From contig CM022667.1 in assembly GCA_012295275.1 (NCBI GenBank), forward strand, positions 10,637,038 to 10,701,037: DNA of 64,000 bases, written 5' to 3'. Positions 11,201-21,394 of the stretch are shown in pieces. Each line of letters starts with the position of its first letter. The first letter of the stretch is position 1. This stretch comes from Chrysomallon squamiferum. Taxonomy: Eukaryota > Mollusca > Gastropoda > Neomphalida > Peltospiridae. The position numbers were made by a program, and so were the translations under genes. The notes below the pieces were generated by a model. It was not told the DNA's origin. It saw only the letters and a program-made list of their open reading frames with translations, and made no database searches.

Positions 11201-11410
11201 TGATAAATAACATTAAAATATACTAATGTGTTATTAATATTCATTTATTTATAGAACAAAATCTCATGTAGTATTTTTAATTTTTAAATTTCAGACTCTG
11301 GAGTGGTTGCTCCTATCTCTGTAATACAAGATGGAGTTCAGCTTCAGGAAGTTATTGTTGCTGTTGATAGGTCTTCTATGATTGGCTCTTCTGTCACCAG
11401 GGGTAGGTAA
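2196..11410 (+). CDS. ZFP64-like C2H2 zinc-finger transcription factor, nine coding exons, 1,469 aa
   Basis: Joined exons are 2196-2208, 3612-5435, 5869-6105, 6503-6575, 7162-7364, 7817-8866, 9515-10101, 10575-10881 and 11295-11410; every junction keeps frame. Seen: a degenerate N-terminal finger (about residues 19-40), then fingers at 629-653, 659-681, 687-709, 715-737, 743-765, 771-794, 800-824, 830-852, 858-881 and, after a basic spacer, 923-945. TGERP/TGEKP-type linkers join several of them. The segment [20 protein letters not shown] and the N-terminal [11 protein letters not shown] motif match vertebrate ZFP64 as I know it, in the same order. Family knowledge: ZFP64 is a nuclear DNA-binding regulator linked to Notch target genes and to MLL promoter activity in mammals. 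Inference: the Gln/Ser-rich flanks act as activation or cofactor-binding regions. The protein is about twice the length of typical vertebrate isoforms, mostly through low-complexity sequence. The C-terminus and exon 2 donor are the least certain parts. Confidence 0.88.
2209..3611 (+). other. Intron 1
   Basis: GTAAGA donor and TTTCAG acceptor. The intron contains a complex CpG-bearing patch near 2275-2400, an imperfect direct duplication at about 2781-2830 and 2927-2980, and AT-rich filler. A 60-codon open frame at 2941-3123 has ordinary amino-acid composition but no recognisable domain. I treat it as non-coding or transposon debris. Confidence 0.7.
3612..5435 (+). CDS. Exon 2: N-terminal finger and Gln/Ser-rich region
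   Basis: Encodes residues 5-613 (both ends split). Begins after TTTCAG. The N-terminal CGTC...HKKHC motif matches the divergent first finger of ZFP64. The rest is Gln/Ser/Thr-rich and lacks globular motifs. Residues 268-340 hold about four imperfect repeats of 18 residues built on GQI-hydrophobic-L-x-DGS-x-FSQV. Residues 350-357 are eight glutamines encoded by seven CAG and one CAA. The donor chosen is G|GTTTGT at 5436; it is weak, but it leaves one base that joins exon 3 in frame. Without splicing, the frame runs on to a stop at 5456-5458. The open frame on the minus strand at 4086-4397 is a shadow. Confidence 0.87.
4400..4615 (+). repeat. Internal protein repeat (about 18 residues, four imperfect units)
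   Basis: Within exon 2 the encoded segments [54 protein letters not shown] and [16 protein letters not shown] follow one another. Units one, three and four share GQ, two or three aliphatics, an acidic or basic pair, G, and a terminal SQ. Unit two is diverged. The amphipathic strand-turn pattern suggests a short beta-hairpin-like or interaction repeat inside an otherwise disordered region. Confidence 0.7.
4646..4669 (+). repeat. CAG trinucleotide tract encoding polyglutamine
   Basis: Seven CAG codons followed by CAA encode eight consecutive Gln in exon 2. Pure CAG runs are prone to length change, so this tract may vary between individuals. Confidence 0.9.
5436..5868 (+). other. Intron 2
   Basis: Weak GTTTGT donor, TTTCTCAG acceptor. 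Contains T runs and an ATC/CAT-rich imperfect microsatellite around 5745-5780. The first 23 bases stay open in the exon 2 frame and would encode a short alternative C-terminus if retained. Confidence 0.7.
5869..6105 (+). CDS. Exon 3: fingers 1, 2 and first part of finger 3
   Basis: Residues 613-692. Finger 1 is C-X4-C-X12-H-X3-H, the CxxxxC form also found in the matching ZFP64 finger. Finger 2 (FICPLC...HLRGH) has Arg at helix position -1 and Asp at 2. The donor GTAAGT at 6106 cuts within the second cysteine codon of finger 3 (T|GT). Flanking spacer residues DPDTPGKKR precede finger 1. Confidence 0.95.
6106..6502 (+). other. Intron 3
   Basis: Consensus GTAAGT donor and a T-rich TTTTTTCCAG acceptor. 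AT-rich, with short TA runs near 6148-6160 and a G run near 6215-6222. No coding content seen. Confidence 0.75.
6503..6575 (+). CDS. Exon 4: rest of finger 3 and start of finger 4
   Basis: Residues 692-716 (73 nt). Completes finger 3 as [19 protein letters not shown] with HIRIH, then the linker TDERPF and the first part of an Arg codon (AG|G). The [10 protein letters not shown] helix and DERPF linker are close to the ZFP64 finger at the same place. Intron phases within fingers 3 and 4 make misassembly unlikely because both zinc ligands are restored exactly. Confidence 0.94.
6576..7161 (+). other. Intron 4, ending in a CATT/CCAT microsatellite
   Basis: GTAAAC donor; acceptor TTTGCAG. The last ~90 bases (7065-7155) are CATT, CCAT and CTTT repeats that supply the polypyrimidine tract. 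A T run lies near 6750-6770. The microsatellite is open in the exon 5 frame, which makes an apparent longer ORF that is not real. Confidence 0.75.
7065..7155 (+). repeat. CATT/CCAT/CTTT imperfect microsatellite next to splice acceptor
   Basis: Tetranucleotide repeats run up to within about 10 bases of the exon 5 acceptor. They act as the pyrimidine-rich tract, so length change here could alter exon 5 splicing. Confidence 0.85.
7162..7364 (+). CDS. Exon 5: fingers 4, 5 and most of 6
   Basis: Residues 716-784. Encodes [15 protein letters not shown] (finger 4), [19 protein letters not shown] (finger 5) and [14 protein letters not shown] (start of finger 6). Linkers are TGDSP and TGEKP. This is the best-conserved part of the ZFP64 match. 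The donor GTAAGT at 7365 splits a Gly codon in finger 6. Confidence 0.97.
7365..7816 (+). other. Intron 5, TG-rich
   Basis: Begins GTAAGT and ends TTTTTACAG. The first 340 bases are dominated by TGTG/TATG microsatellite on the plus strand, giving many cryptic GT dinucleotides. Long GU tracts in introns can bind CELF/TDP-43-type proteins; that role here is inference. Confidence 0.75.
7817..8866 (+). CDS. Exon 6: fingers 6 (end) to 10 and start of C-terminal tail
   Basis: Residues 784-1134. Completes finger 6 (LKCHYRINH) and encodes finger 7 (C-X4-C), finger 8, finger 9 (H-X4-H) and, after a 41-residue basic spacer containing [11 protein letters not shown], a tenth finger [19 protein letters not shown]. 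The basic spacer is a likely nuclear-localisation signal. Past residue 950 the sequence becomes Ser/Gln/Thr-rich. The donor G|GTTTGT at 8867 joins in frame to exon 7; read-through would stop at about 8904. Confidence 0.94.
8867..9514 (+). other. Intron 6 with 54-bp minisatellite
   Basis: GTTTGT donor, TTCATAG acceptor. Most of the intron is a tandem array described separately. The array is open in frame on both strands, which gives three apparent ORFs of 176-241 codons. None is joined in frame to the flanking exons. Confidence 0.75.
9007..9369 (+). repeat. 54-bp minisatellite, seven units
   Basis: Units start at 9007, 9061, 9115, 9169, 9223, 9262 and 9316. Six are 54 bp and the fifth is a 39-bp deletion unit. 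The consensus starts AGCAGTGACAGTAGACG and ends GGTGTTAGT. A single A/G difference (GTCAGTAGAAG versus GTCAGTAAAAG) alternates between neighbouring units, implying expansion by 108-bp dimers. Degenerate flanks extend from about 8960 to 9415. Confidence 0.92.
9515..10101 (+). CDS. Exon 7: Gln/Ser/Thr-rich tail
   Basis: Residues 1134-1329. Begins [10 protein letters not shown] and is rich in Gln, Ser, Thr and Val with no zinc-binding motif. Codon use and composition match exons 2, 6 and 8. The exon ends CTACAG|GTCAGT in phase 0. Likely a disordered transactivation or cofactor-binding segment; I recognise no named domain. Confidence 0.9.
10102..10574 (+). other. Intron 7, TTG/TTA-rich
   Basis: GTCAGT donor, TTCTTCAG acceptor. 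Filled with imperfect TTG, TTA and CAT triplet repeats and a CT run near 10488-10510. No coding content seen. Confidence 0.75.
10575..10881 (+). CDS. Exon 8: Gln/Ser/Pro-rich tail
   Basis: Residues 1330-1432. Encodes [14 protein letters not shown] through QTLLAQQPS, a polar, Gln-rich sequence with short hydrophobic clusters ([22 protein letters not shown]) of the sort seen in activation domains. Phase 0 at the start and phase 1 at the end agree with both neighbours. The donor is TCAG|GTATTT. Confidence 0.9.
10882..11294 (+). other. Intron 8
   Basis: GTATTT donor, TTTCAG acceptor. CT-rich microsatellite sequence, a T run of more than 20 near 11137-11159, and AT-rich filler. No coding content seen. 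Confidence 0.72.
11295..11410 (+). CDS. Exon 9: probable last coding exon
   Basis: Residues 1432-1469, encoding [20 protein letters not shown] and onward to SSVTRGR, then TAA at 11408-11410. The composition resembles the rest of the tail. The stop lies inside a donor-like sequence: GTAGGT at 11403 and GTAACT at 11407 could each act as donors. The true end may therefore lie in a later exon that I cannot identify. The nearest AATAAA is at 11965-11970. Confidence 0.72.
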
Positions 11411-11700
11411 CTCTATTTCACTTATTATGTTGCCAGTAGATTTTGATTGGGTCTTCTGTCACTCTAGGTGTATGTAACTCTATTTTAGTTTTATTTAAGG
11501 TAAAATGTGAATAGTTCTCTTCTGTCACCAAAGGTAGGTAACTCTAATTTTAGTTATGTTTACAGTAAAACAGGCTTATGTAACTACTATTAGTTATTTA
11601 GCAGTAAAATATGATGTTTTTTTCCATCACTAACAGATAACTCTAATTTTCATTGTTATCTTGACAGTAGAGCTTGAATGTTTCTTTTGAACAAGTGGTA
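11387..11700 (+). repeat. Degenerate ~65-bp tandem repeat copying the end of exon 9
   Basis: The word TCTTCTGTCAC recurs at 11387, 11452 and 11518, each followed by a GTAACTCTA-type word (11407, 11474, 11538). Weaker copies follow near 11580 and 11637. Spacing is about 65 bp for the first three units. The repeat therefore includes the exon 9 end, the stop codon and the candidate splice donors. Confidence 0.75.
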
Positions 11701-12502
11701 CGTTACTATATTTTAATTAACATTATATACTGCCTTATATGTTAATTAAAATCGATAAATTTAATAAAATCATACTTGCATGACAAAATGATTAAATCAA
11801 GTTTTGTGTACATAATGCTGAAATATGGTTAAACTTGCCAACATTTTCTGATTTACATCAGTTTATATTTTGATCTATTTTATTTTTAATAATTATTTTT
11901 GAAAATACTTATCATTTTTCACATAATGTAGCCCTTAGTCTATAATTGTGAAAGATATTATTTAAATAAAAAAAGAAAGAAAAGATAAAAGAAAAAAGTA
12001 ATTTGAAACATTAAATAATCAGGTCATAAATGTAACAATACAACGACTTCAAAATTTATTTATTTATTTATAAAATAACTGTTGCAAAAGGCCAAACAGA
12101 CTGAATCAAAGGTAATTTACACGTTAATGGATTTAAGAAAGTGTTATTTTGTTTGAAATGTATTTTTTTAACAGTAATTTATTATTTAAAAATATAACTT
12201 TATAAATTATCTTAGAATTATTGTCATGTATTTAAAAAGATTACTAAAAATAAATAATATTAATTTATTTTAAATTGCTGTTTCAAGTTCAATTTTGCTG
12301 TTATTAAAATAATTTTGTTATTTTATTCACATTAAGCATAACACTTTAGTTGTTATTATTTTTATTATTACTTAATGATTTACAATTAAAAACAATAAAT
12401 AAACAATAACTGTTATTGTTATTTTCGCTATTTTCTAAATAGTTGTTGCTAAACCCATATCAGACTGAGTCTCCATAAATGTTTTTATTTTGCTAGCACT
12501 AG

Positions 12503-12541
<39 letters not shown>

Positions 12542-13257
12542 AAAATTCTTATTCAGAATTAAATTTGTTGAATGAATAAATGAATAAAAATAATAAAATT
12601 AGTTTTCCTTATTTACACAAAATTTTAAAAAAAAACCAATCACTTTCACAAATTAGAAGAAAAGAAATTTAGTTTTCAGTAAATACAAAATAATATTTAT
12701 TATAGTCTATTCAAATTATATTTATTTAAAATATCTTGCATATTGAAATTGAAAATATTCACAGTGCAAACTAACTGTTTCGATGTATAATTATTTTGAC
12801 ATATTCTATAGATTAAGAATAAATTGTTAAGACATCAGTGTATTATTTTTTATTTATTTTTTATTTACTGTTGAATTAGAAAAAAAAATAGAATTGCTTT
12901 ATTTAGAAATTAAATTTAAGACTGAAATGAAATAAAATAAATTAAATTAATTAAAATAAAAAAGCAATAAATAAATGCATTAAATATAAATTAAAAAATA
13001 TAAATAAGCAAACATTAAATATAAATAAATAAGTATAAAATAGACAATAGAAGCAAACAAAATTAATAAAGAAAAATAAATATTAATTTTTTATAATTAT
13101 ATAACAAAAGATTAATTAAATAAATATTTTATAAGAATAATAAAGAAATTAAAAATAAAATACAAAATGAAATAAATAAATAAATCTAACTGAATCATTA
13201 ATGAAAAATAAATAAGTAAAAAATTATGAAAAATCAACATAATACTAAAAAAAAAAA

Positions 13258-13288
<31 letters not shown>

Positions 13289-13568
13289 AAATAATATGTA
13301 AAAAATGAAAGAAATAAATTTTAATGAATCATTAAATAACTGTAAATATTATTAACATTTTATAAATAAATAACTGAAAATAATAGGTAAAAATAATAAA
13401 TAAATAACAACAACACAAAATGATAACAGCAATAATAATAATAAATAAAATTAATTAAAAAACAAACACAAATAAAAGTAGTAAATAATTTAATGTTAAA
13501 AATAACTGTAAATTTAAGAGAATAAAAATAAAGTATATATAAATGTATAATTGAGTTAAATTAACATA

Positions 13569-13601
<33 letters not shown>

Positions 13602-14158
13602 AAATTAATTAATTAATAAAAGAATTATAATAATATATAACAAAAAGAAAAAAGTATAAAATAAATAATAATAATAAAGTTAAATTATATGGGAAAAAAA
13701 AACAATGCTTTAATGAACTTTTTGTTTCTTTACACCAATTTTTAAACTTTTGTTTTTATTTTTTTATTTTTGTCACACACACACACACACACATTTTTTT
13801 TTATTATCATCTGCCAGTAAGTGTGATCTCTCTTTTTCTTCTCTAATTAATAATTTGTTTCAAGTGCTTGACCTCAGGTTTCAGTTAACATTTTTGATTT
13901 ATTTATCAGTTTTCTGTTTATCTTCTTTCTTTTTTTTTTCTCTGTCTGTATCTTTATTGATATGAATATAATAGATGTAGACAAGAGGGTTGAAACAGTA
14001 TATTTTCAACAAAAAAAGAAAATAGAAAAAAAAAAAAGAAAGAAAAAAGAAAAAAAAAGAGATTTGAAATATATAATTTGGTTACAATTCTTTTCAAATA
14101 AAACACAACCAAAAAATGAAATGAAAAAAAAAGAATTGCATAAAATAAAATGAATTAT

Positions 14159-14221
<63 letters not shown>

Positions 14222-14427
14222 TCTTAATAATAATTATAATAAATAAATTAAAAAAAACCCCCAAAAAGACACAAATAAAAGAATAAACAACTAATAAATC
14301 GCCCATCAAAACCCAAACAACAATTTGCATATTTATCTCTCAGCAATGGAGAAAAAAAAAAAAAAAGAAATCTATATCTATATCTAATATGCATTAAAAA
14401 TAAAAACAATCCACATAACCCAAACAA

Positions 14428-14474
<47 letters not shown>

Positions 14475-14504
14475 TATATATCAGAAAAAGAAAAAAATAT
14501 ATAT
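11701..14504. other. A/T-rich low-complexity block, possible 3' UTR at its start
   Basis: No gene seen. From about 12500 to 13700 the plus strand is strongly A-rich, made of AAAT/AATAAAT repeats. It includes A runs near 12507-12534 and 14431-14474, TTA/AAT triplets near 14155-14181, and a CA run near 13774-13792. Any 3' UTR of the zinc-finger gene would lie in the first few hundred bases; AATAAA words are too frequent to choose a polyadenylation site. Confidence 0.6.
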
Positions 14505-14930
14505 TGCTGGCAAATTTGTCAAATGTTCCATCTCTCTCCTACGGTATGTGAAACTGTGATGAAAGTTTCAACTGATCACGGCTATCACTTTTATACTTTT
14601 GTCATATTTAGTCGTAAATCATCCGATTTCTCCAGGATAACAGAGGTTATTTGGTGAGTAATTGGTTAGAAATCTTGGTCAGGTTGTCACGGCGATGACA
14701 TAAATATTTGATACTTTATTCTTATCTTCTTTCCATTCAACACAACAAGAGATTAATTTTCTTAACATATTTCCTTTTTTTCTTCTTTTTTTTTTTCTGG
14801 GATATGTTTTTTTTTTTTTTTTTTTTTTTTTTTTCACCTCCTAGAAAAATCTTAGAGCATTCTGCTGTCAGCAGCTGATGGGCTGTGTTAAAGTGCGAAG
14901 TGCTTGGTTTTGCAGTTTTTGTTTTCTAGA
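14505..14930. promoter_or_regulatory. Candidate regulatory island 1
   Basis: High-complexity sequence between A/T tracts. It holds GTCGTAAATCA (14611-14621), a word found again at 24331, and a CAGCTG E-box (14872-14877) just after a TGTCAG word. TTTACGAC is the kind of site bound by posterior Hox proteins. A T run near 14807-14834 splits the island. Function is inferred from texture only. Confidence 0.3.
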
Positions 14931-15639
14931 AGTTTTGTTTCATATTTATATGTATTTAAAAATCATATATATGTATTTAAATTGTTTTAGAAAAATATGT
15001 TTTAATGGTTTGGATTATTACTTAAAATAAGTGGGATATTAGTATATATGTTATTATTATTTTATTATTTAAAAATAGATATAAATAAATTAAAAATAAA
15101 ATAGAATAAGCATATGTTTAAGATTTGTTTAAAAATTGAAATTAAAAGGCTGTTAAAAATTACTTAATTTTTTAAAAAGTGTTTGTATGTTTGCATGTGT
15201 TGTGTTTGTGTTTTTAAAAAAGTTTGTAACATCTTCAGTATTAAAAAAAAACAATTCAAATAAAATAAGAGATAAAACCAGTATTTCAGTAGATATATTT
15301 TTACTTTAAATAATTAACAAACAAACAGACAATAGGTAAATAGACAACAAACAAACAAACAATAAATAGATAAATAAATTTATGAATTAAAGCAAAATAA
15401 ACCAAAAGAACCAATATATCAACTAGTATACTGTATTATCTTTGCATCCAAAGGGAAGGTATCTGTATAAAATTCTTACTGCTAATTCTAGGAGTAACAG
15501 AGTGACAACAGCTGGTTCATGGGGTCTTTTTTCATTTTTGTGTGTATATGCATGCAGATTTCTGTAAGGGTGACTGTAAATCACTTTTTCGTTGATTTTT
15601 TTTTTTGGGGTGTAAAGGGAATAGAAACCTGCCACTCAA
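14931..15639. other. AT-rich spacer
   Basis: AT-rich sequence with AACAAACA-type repeats near 15315-15365. A short complex patch at 15430-15640 has no recognisable coding content. Confidence 0.5.
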
Positions 15640-16470
15640 GATACTCTTTTAACCGCATAAAAGCCAAATCATAGTTGTCGGCACCTCACATACCACACAC
15701 TTTGATACACTAAACTTTCTCGGCGGTCAATTAACCATTAACAGCAAATCACAACATTATTGCATCTGGCAGAGTTATCACTTTCATTATTGTGAGTGCC
15801 GCGTGTTCAATTCGGGCCCGTTAGTCCGAAATAAGTCAGTGATTCCGTCGCCAATCAGTGTTAAAAGAGCGAGCGGAGAAGCGGAGAAAGTGTCTTCGCA
15901 GCTTGAAGATGAAAATCCCATTCCTGCAAATCCCTTTCTTAGTTATGTATCACATTTGAGCTCAATAAATTATTGGCTAGTAGAATTTATTGTTTCTCCC
16001 TGACAGCCCGCGCAAGGTGAAGGCAGTGCAGCTAAAGATGTTTTTATTTGATTTATGTGTGCCCACTTGGCACCGTTATCCCGTTTTATGGCACTGATGG
16101 AAAAGCCATTATTTCCAGTGGTGTAAATAATGCAAGCCCGAATATTCTCTGCTAGCCACGGCCTGAGTGTTTTTAATAGAAGAACAGAATGCTAATAAGC
16201 CCAGATGAAGAGTAATATGGCAATACAAGATTGTCTTCGGCCATAGCTGTCACAGGGGTTAAAATCTTGATGGCAATATACTGGAGCCCGTTGCGAAAGG
16301 CAGGCGCCGATGGACGTTTGCTCGTTATGTCCAAGTCGGGTTTAGTTGCTTATTACTGGAGCATCATAAATTGTTGAAGAAGCTTTCAGTGCGGTGATAA
16401 ATGAGCTATCCAAACATCTTACTGCTCAATCTTTCCATTAGACTTCAGCATTAAAAAGGAAACACAAATA
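15640..16470. promoter_or_regulatory. Candidate regulatory island 2 (about 830 bp)
   Basis: The longest unbroken complex block in the desert, rich in CpG and nearly free of simple repeats. It holds AATAAATTATTGG and GATTTATG words and a GCCATTATTT word that fits a YY1 core. A 66-codon open frame at 15803-16003 lacks any domain and is not flanked by convincing splice sites. The texture is that of a conserved non-coding element, but an unrecognised exon is not ruled out. Confidence 0.35.
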
Positions 16471-17650
16471 TAAACTTTGATATGTTCAGTTCTCTTGGTG
16501 ACACTTTGCAATGAATCATGTCGTTTCTTCTTTTTTAAAACAAATTTTGATTTTTTTTTTTGATTTTATTATTATTTTTTTTTTGTTTTGATTTCTTTTT
16601 CAGTAATGAAGTACATTAATTTGGTATTGGTTCTTTTTATTTTCATTTGCCTGTTGTGAAAGTATATTTTTAAATTGAATTAAGTTTTTTTTGTTTGTTT
16701 TTTTTTTTTTTTTCTCTATTTTCATCAGTATAAATTTATAAATGTGTTCTTGATCCTGCTCTGCTTGTCTTTAGTGATACAGACAAAAGAATATAAATAA
16801 ATAAATAAAAGATAAGAAAATGAATAATTAAAAAAAATCACAGTAATAAGAAAAAAAAACAATAAAAATAATAATAAATAAATTTGAAAGATATTTTTTC
16901 AAAATTATACTAAATAAATTGCCATAATACAGACAATAGACAACAGATATACACATACAAACAAACATACTTACACAGGCAGACAAACACATAAAACAAA
17001 CACAAAACACACACACACACACACACAAACAATCATTATGTTTTAACAGTTGCTAATACATATTTCCAGAGAAAATGTATATATTAAAACCTTAAGATTA
17101 AAAATAATAATAAATAAGAACAACAACATGAAAACTCCTGTTTATTTAAAACTATTAATATTAAAACATTAATGTTAAATAAAATAATATTTAACCTTAG
17201 TAATGTATTATTGCATAAGTGTATGCATTTCATATGAGACTTTGAAAATTTGAAATGTTTTGTTAGTGTGGAGCATAATTATCTTCACTGGTTGCAGTTT
17301 AAAATATATTATTAAACATATATAGTTACATGTTTCAATAAATTTTTATAATAATAATAATAATTAGAAGTAATACATCAGTTACTGATAAATAAGTTAT
17401 GAAATTTTAATAATTATATAATTTTATGGTAATAATGATGATTACGATAATTAAAATACAACTCAATAATAAATATAACATCCCATTTTTATTTTTTTAT
17501 TTTACTTTTAAATAATAATAAAATATAAAACATACAAAGTATTTTAGTTAACAGATTCCTAATCACAGCATCAATTTAACCTATCTGCCATTTTTAAAAA
17601 AATCTTCTCTGACTCTTATGCCACCATTTTCTAATCACATTACTAAGCAC

Positions 17651-17692
<42 letters not shown>

Positions 17693-17694
17693 TT
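16471..17694. other. AT-rich spacer with CA/TG microsatellites
   Basis: T-rich runs near 16550-16580 and 16685-16715, AAT repeats near 16860-16880, a CA run near 17007-17029, and a TG run at about 17654-17691. No gene seen. Confidence 0.6.
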
Positions 17695-18050
17695 GTCAAG
17701 GTGTCATATTGTCAAATTGACCCTGGAGCTTTATCTCAGTATTGCCACATTCATACAACTATAAAAAAATTACAAAGAAGGAGTCAGAGAGAGAGAGATG
17801 TAAATTTTCATTGTGCTTCCCTGATTGTTGAAGCAGAATAATTCTTGAAAAGTGAAAATTATCCATTACTGGTAAATTTGATAATGATTTCGGTTCATGG
17901 CAGTTGTAATATGCAAGGTGAAAAAGAGCGTTGTCACAGACGTATTTCGGACAGAACAAGCATCGCCGAAGGGTGTGATCCTGCAGTGAACAGTCTTTGT
18001 GAGATTCAGTGACGATTTAATGAAAGCTTGACACTGCTTGTCTTAAAACT
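17695..18050. promoter_or_regulatory. Candidate regulatory island 3
   Basis: Complex sequence with several TTGTCA words, CCATTACTGG, and a CpG-rich stretch CATCGCCGAAGG. Bounded on the left by the TG microsatellite and on the right by A runs and a CA microsatellite. No coding signal. Confidence 0.28.
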
Positions 18051-18599
<549 letters not shown>

Positions 18600-19200
18600 A
18601 TCTCGCAGAATCACTTAACGGGTTATACTAAAAATGTTTTCTTTCTTCCGACTGGAGACACTTTTTTATTTATTTTATTAAACCTGAAATCCTCTGAGAA
18701 GTGACCCCCTCAATAACTAGAGAAACACCACCGAGAAAACTTTCCATTCTCCCATCACTTTTTAAAAACTTGAAATGACCAATGAAAGATTAATGAAAAT
18801 AATTATTTCTCTATCTCCAGGGACCGAAGAGTGTCACACGGAGGCCAAGTAGAGTTGTTTCCCCTGACAGGTAGGTCGCTCTGATACGGTAAAGATTTTG
18901 CAGTATTAATCTCTCCACCACTGCCCTTTGTTTTTGATTAATTGTGCCTATGATTATTAGATTGTCCGATTCGTGCATCGTTTTGATTAATAGACAACCA
19001 AAGCCATGTCATGGTGATCATAGCCTTTGGGACATGATTAGTCGTGTTTTCCTGGGACTGGGGAGGAGGGGGGGGAAGTTCTTGACATGGTAGTGACATC
19101 AGACGTGAGCTGAAGTTGATTGAATGTTTGTATTCCTGTGGGTTCATCACAATACAAAGAATTTGTATTGGTTATGTTGATGGTCTGTTTTGATTTTTGA
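18600..19200. promoter_or_regulatory. Candidate regulatory island 4
   Basis: High-complexity block holding GATTAATTGTGCC, TTTTGATTAATAG and TGACAGGTAGG words, with a G run near 19066-19075. No coding signal that I trust on either strand. Confidence 0.28.
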
Positions 19201-19308
19201 TACTGAGATATTGCTGTTCAGTTTATTATGATTGTATTTAATTAATGTTTGTGCGTTTTTGTTTTTGTTGTTTTTTTCCTGTGTTTTATTATTATAAGTT
19301 GTTTTATT

Positions 19309-19309
<1 letters not shown>

Positions 19310-19349
<40 letters not shown>

Positions 19350-19450
19350 AAGAATTAGTTAAGATGGTAAAATTATGAATAAACAGATTTGCATACAGTT
19401 ACGTATGCTTGCAAAACAGAAATGGAAATGTACTTGATTTCCAGTCATTT

Positions 19451-19486
<36 letters not shown>

Positions 19487-19626
19487 TGGTTATTTTTAAA
19501 TTTTTAATTAATTAATTAATTTATTCATTTAATGATAATTTTATTATTATTATTATTTTTTTATTTTATTTATTCATTGCTTTATTAATTAATTAATTAA
19601 TTAATTTATTTAATGGTTATTTTATT

Positions 19627-19689
<63 letters not shown>

Positions 19690-19690
19690 G
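19310..19690. repeat. TA, TTTA and TTAA microsatellites
   Basis: A (TA)n run at about 19311-19346, then TTTA arrays at 19447-19487 and 19626-19689 with TTAA runs between them. Confidence 0.9.
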
Positions 19691-20520
19691 CCATTCTTCA
19701 AAACAACTCATTGTGTTGTGTAATTAAGCTAGCTGTGTGATAAATCAAAATCGTGGATATCATTGTCCCGGATTGGGAAAAAACACATCACTCTTAGTTC
19801 TCGGAGAAAACTAAACTAATTTAACTGTTCTTTTAATGTCACTGCTGTCACAGTAGTTTTACACTTTATTATTTTCAGCCAGTCATTTCATTCGCATTTC
19901 TTAAAGATAAATGCAGTGCTGGGATGCAATTCTTATATTTCTCAACCTCAGGAAAATGAAAAAAAAAAAAAAAAAAAAAATTTCAATCATAGTCGAAATT
20001 TCCATTAACAATGAAGAAGATTCACAATTTGTTTTCTTCCATTTTAGAAGAAGAAGAAGAAGAAGAAGAAGAAAAAAATGTTACATAGCCTTGATTAAAA
20101 CTTTGACTGGCTTATAAGAATTTGATGAAATTTCAAACAGTTAACTTTATTAATGCGAATTTGAAATTTTCCTTGATTTCTTGCAGCATACAAATTCCTC
20201 GTGTTAGGGCTTCTAGAGCTGGAAATGATTGGGGGGGCTGAACGGCAGTTAATTGGTAGCGGGAAAAATGAGACGAATGATTGTGGTTTTCAAAAGTTTG
20301 CGATAAAAAAAAAAGAAAAAAAAAAGGGTGAGAGTTAATCTGTGGAGTGAGAGAGAATACATTTCGGTTTGAAATTGGTCTGTAAATTAATGTCTTGATT
20401 GGCCGTTATTCCTTCGATTGAATCTTCATTATTGATTATTCTGATATTAATGTTGTCCTGAAGGATTGTTTTGTCTTTTGGGTTGGTTGCGCTGTCTCAG
20501 ATGTTGCAGGGGAGGGGATT
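19691..20520. promoter_or_regulatory. Candidate regulatory island 5 (interrupted)
   Basis: Two complex patches (19691-19930 and 20125-20520) split by an A run and a GAA run (20046-20075). They include TGTAATTAAGCTAGCTG, GCAGTTAATTGG and several CpG words. Non-coding by inspection. Confidence 0.28.
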
Positions 20521-20758
20521 TTTCTTGACGTTTTTGTAAAATATATTTTGTTTATAATGTGGTGATTATTGTTTTTCTCGTGTTGCTGTTTTGATTGTTA
20601 AATGTCAGGGTAATGAACTAAGAGATAAACTGTTTTGTCTTTTGTGATAAGTTTTCTTTAATTTTTCTGTGTGTGAAATTGTATATGCTTGTGTGTTTTT
20701 CTCTGTGTGTAAGATTATGGGTATTTTGTGAGTTTGTGTGTGTATGTGTGTATGTATT

Positions 20759-20798
<40 letters not shown>

Positions 20799-21394
20799 TG
20801 TGTGTGAATGTTTGTGCATGTGTTTGTTGATAATATAGATCTTTGTATGTATGTTTGTGTGTTTTTTTTTTTTAAATCCTTAAGTATATTGTATATATTA
20901 TTTATATTAAACAGCGAAAGGTCCATTTTATGAATCATTGGGGAATTAGTTTTGTAAGAATCTGTGTTTGTATTTATGTACAGTCCTGTGCTTATTTAGT
21001 ATTTTATATGTATGTCAGTATATCTACATATGTGTGTGTGTGTGTGTGTGTGTCTCAGTACTTTTAGTTTCAAAGTCATAACTTTTTGTTTAAGACCTTT
21101 ACCTTTAGATTAAAATCACTATTTTTTGATAAATCACCACCAAGCAGTCTTATATTAGAGTCACTAATTTCAGCTTAAAATCACTAGCTGTCACCTTTAA
21201 ATTGAAATTACTAGCTTTGGATAAATGGCACCTAGTTAGTACACATTAAAATCTGTGAATTTTTTTAAAATAATAAAATACTCTAACACAAACACACTCA
21301 TCTCACACTCTTTCCACTCTATTTCTTTTTTCTTTTCTTTTTATCGTTTTTCTTTTTTTCTTCATTTTTTTTTTTTTTTTTTTTTTCTTTACTA
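20521..21394. other. Spacer with TG microsatellites and a weak repeat
   Basis: TG-rich sequence at 20665-20850 and a TG run near 21031-21052. Around 21090-21250 words such as TTAAAATCACTA, TTAGAGTCACTA and TTGAAATTACTA recur, which suggests a very degenerate tandem repeat. A T run lies near 21366-21386. No gene seen. Confidence 0.55.

Noticed and set aside
15803-16003. 66-codon frame in island 2 as a possible exon
   Set aside because: No recognisable motif and no convincing splice sites at matching phase. The island's complexity is explained as well by regulatory sequence.
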